In this document: positions 5,535 to 8,500 of the stretch, in pieces
Layout of the letters: every line of letters starts with the position of its first letter
Numbering within the stretch: the stretch's first letter is position 1
Assembly: GCA_910586715.1 (NCBI GenBank)
Contig: CAJUJG010000080.1
Span: forward strand, 1,123 to 9,622
From: an uncultured Lachnospiraceae bacterium
Lineage (GTDB): Bacteria; Bacillota; Clostridia; Lachnospirales; Lachnospiraceae
DNA length: 8,500 nucleotides
Reading direction: 5' to 3'
Position numbers and translations under genes: made by a program
The notes under the pieces: generated by a model
What the model saw: only the letters and a program-made list of their open reading frames with translations
What the model was told of the DNA's origin: nothing
Database searches by the model: none

Positions 5535-5565
5535 TTGACCATACAGTTACTGTACGGTTTATGAT
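5535..5565 (+). promoter_or_regulatory. MerR-type promoter with dyad in a 19-bp spacer
   Basis: TTGACC (5535-5540) and TATGAT (5560-5565) are separated by 19 bases, two more than optimal. The spacer is filled by a dyad centred on 5548: TACAGT-T-ACTGTA, extended outward by ACC/GGT with a single mismatch. Long spacers holding a dyad are the hallmark of promoters that MerR-family activators untwist to bring -35 and -10 into register. The layout predicts low basal and strongly inducible expression of the serine hydrolase and cls genes. The cognate regulator is not in the window. Confidence 0.7.
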
Positions 5566-5630
5566 ACAGATAGAACAGAAAACACATAAAAGAAGGTGTA
5601 CAAAAACTGTATCAGAAAGGGAGGATTTGT

Positions 5631-6824
5631 ATGAGAAAATGGAAATGGTTCGGGATTGCGTTGGGTGTTGTGCTTGTGACGGCGGCGGTAGCAGGCGTGT
5701 TGTATGGAAAGCAGATGAAAATGCTTGTGGTTTCGCTCAAAAGTTTCCGAAACGAAAATTTGGCGCACACGTTTCAGCACACCCCCGAAATTCAGCCGAC
5801 GAAAAAAATCAGTAGGGGAGAGGACACGTTTTCGTTCCAAAAGGAGGACAATTGTCCGTTGGCAAAGCAGTTTGTTTTTGCGGATTGTTCCTATGAAACA
5901 GAAGCGTTCCTTGCGAATACCAGAACCTCGGCGCTGTTGGTGGTGAAAGACGATGTCATCAAGTATGAGCAATACTTTTTGGGAGGCGGCGAAGATACGC
6001 TGTTTTCTTCCAATTCGATGGGAAAGTCGTTTGTGTCGGCGCTTTTGGGCATTGCCGTCTCGGAAGGGGATGTGGAGGACATTGAGGACCCGATTGGAAA
6101 ATATGTTCCGGAATTTGTGGGAACAGATTTGGAGACTATTCCAATCAGGGCATGTTTGCAAATGGCGTCAGGCATTGACTTTGACGAGGATACGGACATG
6201 AGCGGTTTTTCCATGCGGACGCTGTTGGGAAGTCCCGCGATGAAGGTGATTGCCAAATACGGCGTGCAGGAGGCGCCGTACACATACCGCAGATATTTGA
6301 GCATTAACACGGAAATTCTAGGCGCGGTAATTACCAATGCCACGGGCAGAAGTCTTGCCGAATATATGGAGGAAAAGCTGTGGAAGCGTATTGGCACGGC
6401 GCATGACGCGTACTGGACTTTATGCAATGGAACGGAGCTTGCAATGGGCGGTTTGAGTGTTTCACTCAGGGATTATGCGCGCTTTGCAAGGCTATACTTA
6501 AACGGCGGCAGCTATAACGGAACGCAGATTTTGCCTGCGGACTGGGTGCAGGACAGCTTTGACGTCAGCAAGGCGTATTCCAAGCCGGGTGCAAACCATG
6601 ATGCCTATAATGCGATTGGATATGGGTATCAGTGGTGGGTGCCGGAGGGGGACGAGGGCGAGTTTATGGCAATCGGCGTCTACGGGCAGTGGATTTATGT
6701 AAACCCAACAAGTCAGGTGATTATTGTAAAAACAAGTGCGGACCCGGATTTTATGGAAAAAGACTACGAGCTAAAGCATGTGGAATTTTTCCGGGCAGTT
6801 GCACACGAAATTGGGAAAGAGTGA
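5631..6824 (+). CDS. Membrane-anchored beta-lactamase-fold serine hydrolase
   Basis: This 397-residue protein of the class C beta-lactamase/penicillin-binding fold (PF00144 type) has the features of an active serine enzyme. Residues 1-5 are basic and 7-26 form one hydrophobic segment, a signal anchor placing the enzyme outside the membrane. The catalytic S-x-x-K is S-M-G-K at 129-132 inside L-F-S-S-N-S-M-G-K-S-F. The tyrosine motif is Y-L-S-I-N-T-E-I-L-G with Tyr222. The third motif region is G-V-Y-G-Q-W-I-Y-V-N-P (349-359), the form seen in esterases and 6-aminohexanoate-oligomer-hydrolase-like members rather than the KTG of true beta-lactamases. The substrate is therefore unknown; an ester, amide or peptidoglycan-related bond is possible. 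The start has AAAGGGAGG six bases upstream. It is followed six bases later by cls, and the pair probably forms one envelope-related operon under the MerR-type promoter. Confidence 0.88.
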   Translation: MRKWKWFGIALGVVLVTAAVAGVLYGKQMKMLVVSLKSFRNENLAHTFQHTPEIQPTKKISRGEDTFSFQKEDNCPLAKQFVFADCSYETEAFLANTRTSALLVVKDDVIKYEQYFLGGGEDTLFSSNSMGKSFVSALLGIAVSEGDVEDIEDPIGKYVPEFVGTDLETIPIRACLQMASGIDFDEDTDMSGFSMRTLLGSPAMKVIAKYGVQEAPYTYRRYLSINTEILGAVITNATGRSLAEYMEEKLWKRIGTAHDAYWTLCNGTELAMGGLSVSLRDYARFARLYLNGGSYNGTQILPADWVQDSFDVSKAYSKPGANHDAYNAIGYGYQWWVPEGDEGEFMAIGVYGQWIYVNPTSQVIIVKTSADPDFMEKDYELKHVEFFRAVAHEIGKE

Positions 6825-6830
6825 TGAGGA

Positions 6831-8408
6831 ATGCAGGCAGATTATAAAGAAAAGGGGCTTTTGCTTCTAAAAAAAGGACAAAAAGGAATGATTCATGCGA
6901 TTTTCAGCAGATTTGGGCTGATGCTGCTGTTAATGATTGCGCAGGTTTTGATTCTTTTTGGCATTTTCCGCTGGTTTGAGGAATTTTTACCGCATATTTG
7001 GGGCGGAACCGTACTGTTTACGTTTATTATGGTAATCTGTCTTCTCAACAGCAGAATGAATCCGACGGCGAAAATCACATGGCTGATTGTGATTATGCTT
7101 GTGCCGGTGTTCGGTGTGCTTTTGTTTGCATACACGCAAAGCGACATCGGGCACCGCGCCTTAAAGCAGCGCATGAACCAGATTATCACGGAGACGAAGG
7201 AGAAGATTCCCCAATCCAAGGATACGATAGAGCGGCTGACAAAGCAGGACCCGGGGGTGGCGCGGCTGGCGCACTATATGCACAGGAGCGGCTGTCATCC
7301 GGTATTTGAAAACACGGCGGTTACTTATTTTCCGCTGGGGGAGGATAAGTTTGCCCAAATGCTGAAACAGCTTGAGGCGGCGCAGCATTTTATTTTTATG
7401 GAATACTTTATTGTGGACGAGGGCACGATGTGGGGAAAGATCCTTGAAATCCTTGCAAGGAAGGCAAAAGAAGGCGTGGACGTGCGCGTGATGTATGACG
7501 GCGCGTGTGAGTTTGCACTGTTGCCGCACGATTATCCGAAGCGTCTTAGGGCGCTTGGTATTCGGTGTAAGATGTTTGCGCCGGTGTCGCCGTTTGTTTC
7601 TACGCATTATAATTACCGCGACCACAGGAAAATTTTGGTGATTGACGGGCATACGGCGTTTAACGGCGGCGTGAATCTTGCAGATGAGTATATTAATCAG
7701 AAGAAAAAGTTCGGGCATTGGAAGGATACTGCCGTGATGATAAAGGGTGAGGCAGTAAAAAGCTTTACCTTGATGTTTTTGCAGATGTGGCATGTTGACG
7801 AAGCAAAGGATGAGTCGTCGCGGTTTCTTGCGTATCCGTCGTTTCCGGTCGAGGAGGCTAAGGGATTTGTCGTTCCGTATGGGGACTGTCCGCTTGATGA
7901 TGATAAACTGGGTGAGCGGGTGTATATGGATATTTTGAACCGTTCGCTGTCGTATGTACATATCATGACGCCGTATCTGATTTTGGATGGGGAAATGGAG
8001 ACGGCGTTAAAGTTTGCGGCGGAACGGGGCGTGGATGTTGTTTTGATTTTGCCGGGGATTCCCGATAAGGCAGTGCCGTATGCGCTGGCAAAGACACATT
8101 ATGCGTCGCTGCTGTCGTCGGGGGTGAAGATTTACGAGTATACGCCGGGCTTTGTGCATGCGAAGGTGTTTGTGAGCGACAACGATGAGGCGGTTGTGGG
8201 GACGATAAATTTGGACTACCGCAGTCTGTATCATCATTTTGAGTGTGCGACATATCTGTATCAGGCGGACTGTATTCCGGCGATTGAGGCGGATTTCCAG
8301 GAAACGCTCGCAAAGTGCAAAGAGGTTACGATGTACACCGTGCAACATGAGAAGTGGCGTGTGAAACTTACGGGGAGGTTGATGAAGGCGGTGGCGCCAT
8401 TGATGTAG
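6831..8408 (+). CDS. cls: Cardiolipin synthase (phospholipase D superfamily)
   Basis: The protein joins two phosphatidylglycerol molecules into cardiolipin and glycerol at the inner membrane. The 525 residues contain hydrophobic segments at about 28-47, 57-72 and 82-101. Two phospholipase-D domains follow, each with its HKD motif: H-R-K-I-L-V-I-D-G (His265, Lys267, Asp272) and H-A-K-V-F-V-S-D (His443, Lys445, Asp450). Supporting motifs include F-N-G-G-V-N-L-A-D-E-Y (277-287) and V-G-T-I-N-L-D-Y-R-S (456-465). Both catalytic sites are intact. The gap from the hydrolase stop is six bases, so reinitiation is likely. The SD before 6831 is poor, with GAGG only one base away. The ATG at 6888 (Met20) has AGGA nine bases upstream and is a credible alternative start, costing 19 basic residues before the first membrane segment. 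Cardiolipin supply fits an envelope-stress role with the hydrolase. Confidence 0.94.
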   Translation: MQADYKEKGLLLLKKGQKGMIHAIFSRFGLMLLLMIAQVLILFGIFRWFEEFLPHIWGGTVLFTFIMVICLLNSRMNPTAKITWLIVIMLVPVFGVLLFAYTQSDIGHRALKQRMNQIITETKEKIPQSKDTIERLTKQDPGVARLAHYMHRSGCHPVFENTAVTYFPLGEDKFAQMLKQLEAAQHFIFMEYFIVDEGTMWGKILEILARKAKEGVDVRVMYDGACEFALLPHDYPKRLRALGIRCKMFAPVSPFVSTHYNYRDHRKILVIDGHTAFNGGVNLADEYINQKKKFGHWKDTAVMIKGEAVKSFTLMFLQMWHVDEAKDESSRFLAYPSFPVEEAKGFVVPYGDCPLDDDKLGERVYMDILNRSLSYVHIMTPYLILDGEMETALKFAAERGVDVVLILPGIPDKAVPYALAKTHYASLLSSGVKIYEYTPGFVHAKVFVSDNDEAVVGTINLDYRSLYHHFECATYLYQADCIPAIEADFQETLAKCKEVTMYTVQHEKWRVKLTGRLMKAVAPLM

Positions 8409-8415
8409 GCGGCGG

Positions 8416-8433
8416 TTTTTGGCGCGCCAAAAA
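8416..8433 (+). terminator. 18-bp perfect palindrome after cls, possible terminator
   Basis: TTTTTGGCG is followed directly by its reverse complement, eight bases after the cls stop. As RNA it can form a short GC-core stem with A/T flanks that could act in both directions, but the following T run is only three bases, so termination would be weak. The core GGCGCGCC is the only GC-rich patch in an AT-rich tail. Confidence 0.4.
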
Positions 8434-8448
8434 TTTGACAAAGTTTTT

Positions 8449-8485
8449 GCTGAAGTGAAAAGTTTATTTCCACTTTGAAAACAGC
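8449..8485. repeat. Long imperfect hairpin near the window end
   Basis: AAGTG (8453-8457) pairs with CACTT (8471-8475), continued inward by AAA (8459-8461) with TTT (8467-8469) across one mismatch. Outward, GCTG (8449-8452) pairs with CAGC (8482-8485) past a six-base bulge. It could be a second half of the transcription stop or an operator for a gene beyond the edge. TTGACA at 8435-8440 just before it could be a -35, but I see no good -10 at the right distance. Confidence 0.25.
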
Positions 8486-8500
8486 GATTGGAAAAGTAGC

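Noticed and set aside
5631..6824. True beta-lactamase conferring antibiotic resistance
   Set aside because: The third motif is G-V-Y-G-Q-W rather than KTG, and the sequence around the tyrosine (Y-L-S-I-N-T) follows the esterase/amide-hydrolase branch of the fold.

Overview
The window reads as a piece of a Firmicutes chromosome, most likely a Clostridia/Lachnospiraceae-type gut or anaerobe genome. This rests on strong GGAGG-type ribosome binding sites before most genes, a moderately AT-rich base composition with very AT-rich intergenic gaps, and the styles of the proteins (PadR regulator, NapH-like polyferredoxin, MATE exporter, Firmicutes-type cardiolipin synthase). No rRNA, tRNA, CRISPR array, insertion sequence or phage gene is visible. 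The species assignment is inference from family resemblance only.

Layout. Positions 1-14 hold the first codons of a gene leaving the window on the minus strand, preceded by a perfect SD and a 24-bp perfect palindrome at 69-92. Positions 93-498 are gene-poor but contain a run of possible RNA hairpins (107-276). A 27-codon ORF with its own SD (499-582) overlaps the start of a GNAT acetyltransferase gene (572-1027). Facing it on the minus strand is a two-gene unit with an ATGA overlap: a PadR-family regulator (1939-2487) and a membrane 4Fe-4S polyferredoxin (1106-1942). It is driven from a promoter overlain by palindromic half-sites (2604-2644). Upstream on the same strand is a MATE exporter (2708-4063), which is divergent from a second GNAT acetyltransferase (4241-4729). 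The MATE/GNAT gap holds two back-to-back promoters and a small dyad. Next come a P-loop kinase-like protein (4884-5438) and then a tightly spaced pair: a membrane-anchored serine hydrolase (5631-6824) and cardiolipin synthase (6831-8408).

How the genes may work together. Most are small accessory enzymes with separate promoters: detoxifying or modifying acetyltransferases, an exporter and a kinase. Two units show linked logic. The PadR gene and the polyferredoxin are translationally coupled, so the regulator probably controls itself and a membrane electron-transfer protein. The serine hydrolase and cls pair looks like an envelope operon. Its proximal promoter has the hallmarks of MerR-family control: a 19-bp spacer filled by a dyad between TTGACC and TATGAT. 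No merR gene lies in the window.

I found no convincing wholly new multi-gene system. The observations most worth following are the MerR-type promoter on the hydrolase/cls unit, the PadR operator array, the SD-equipped overlapping small ORF before the first acetyltransferase, and the tandem hairpins at 107-276.
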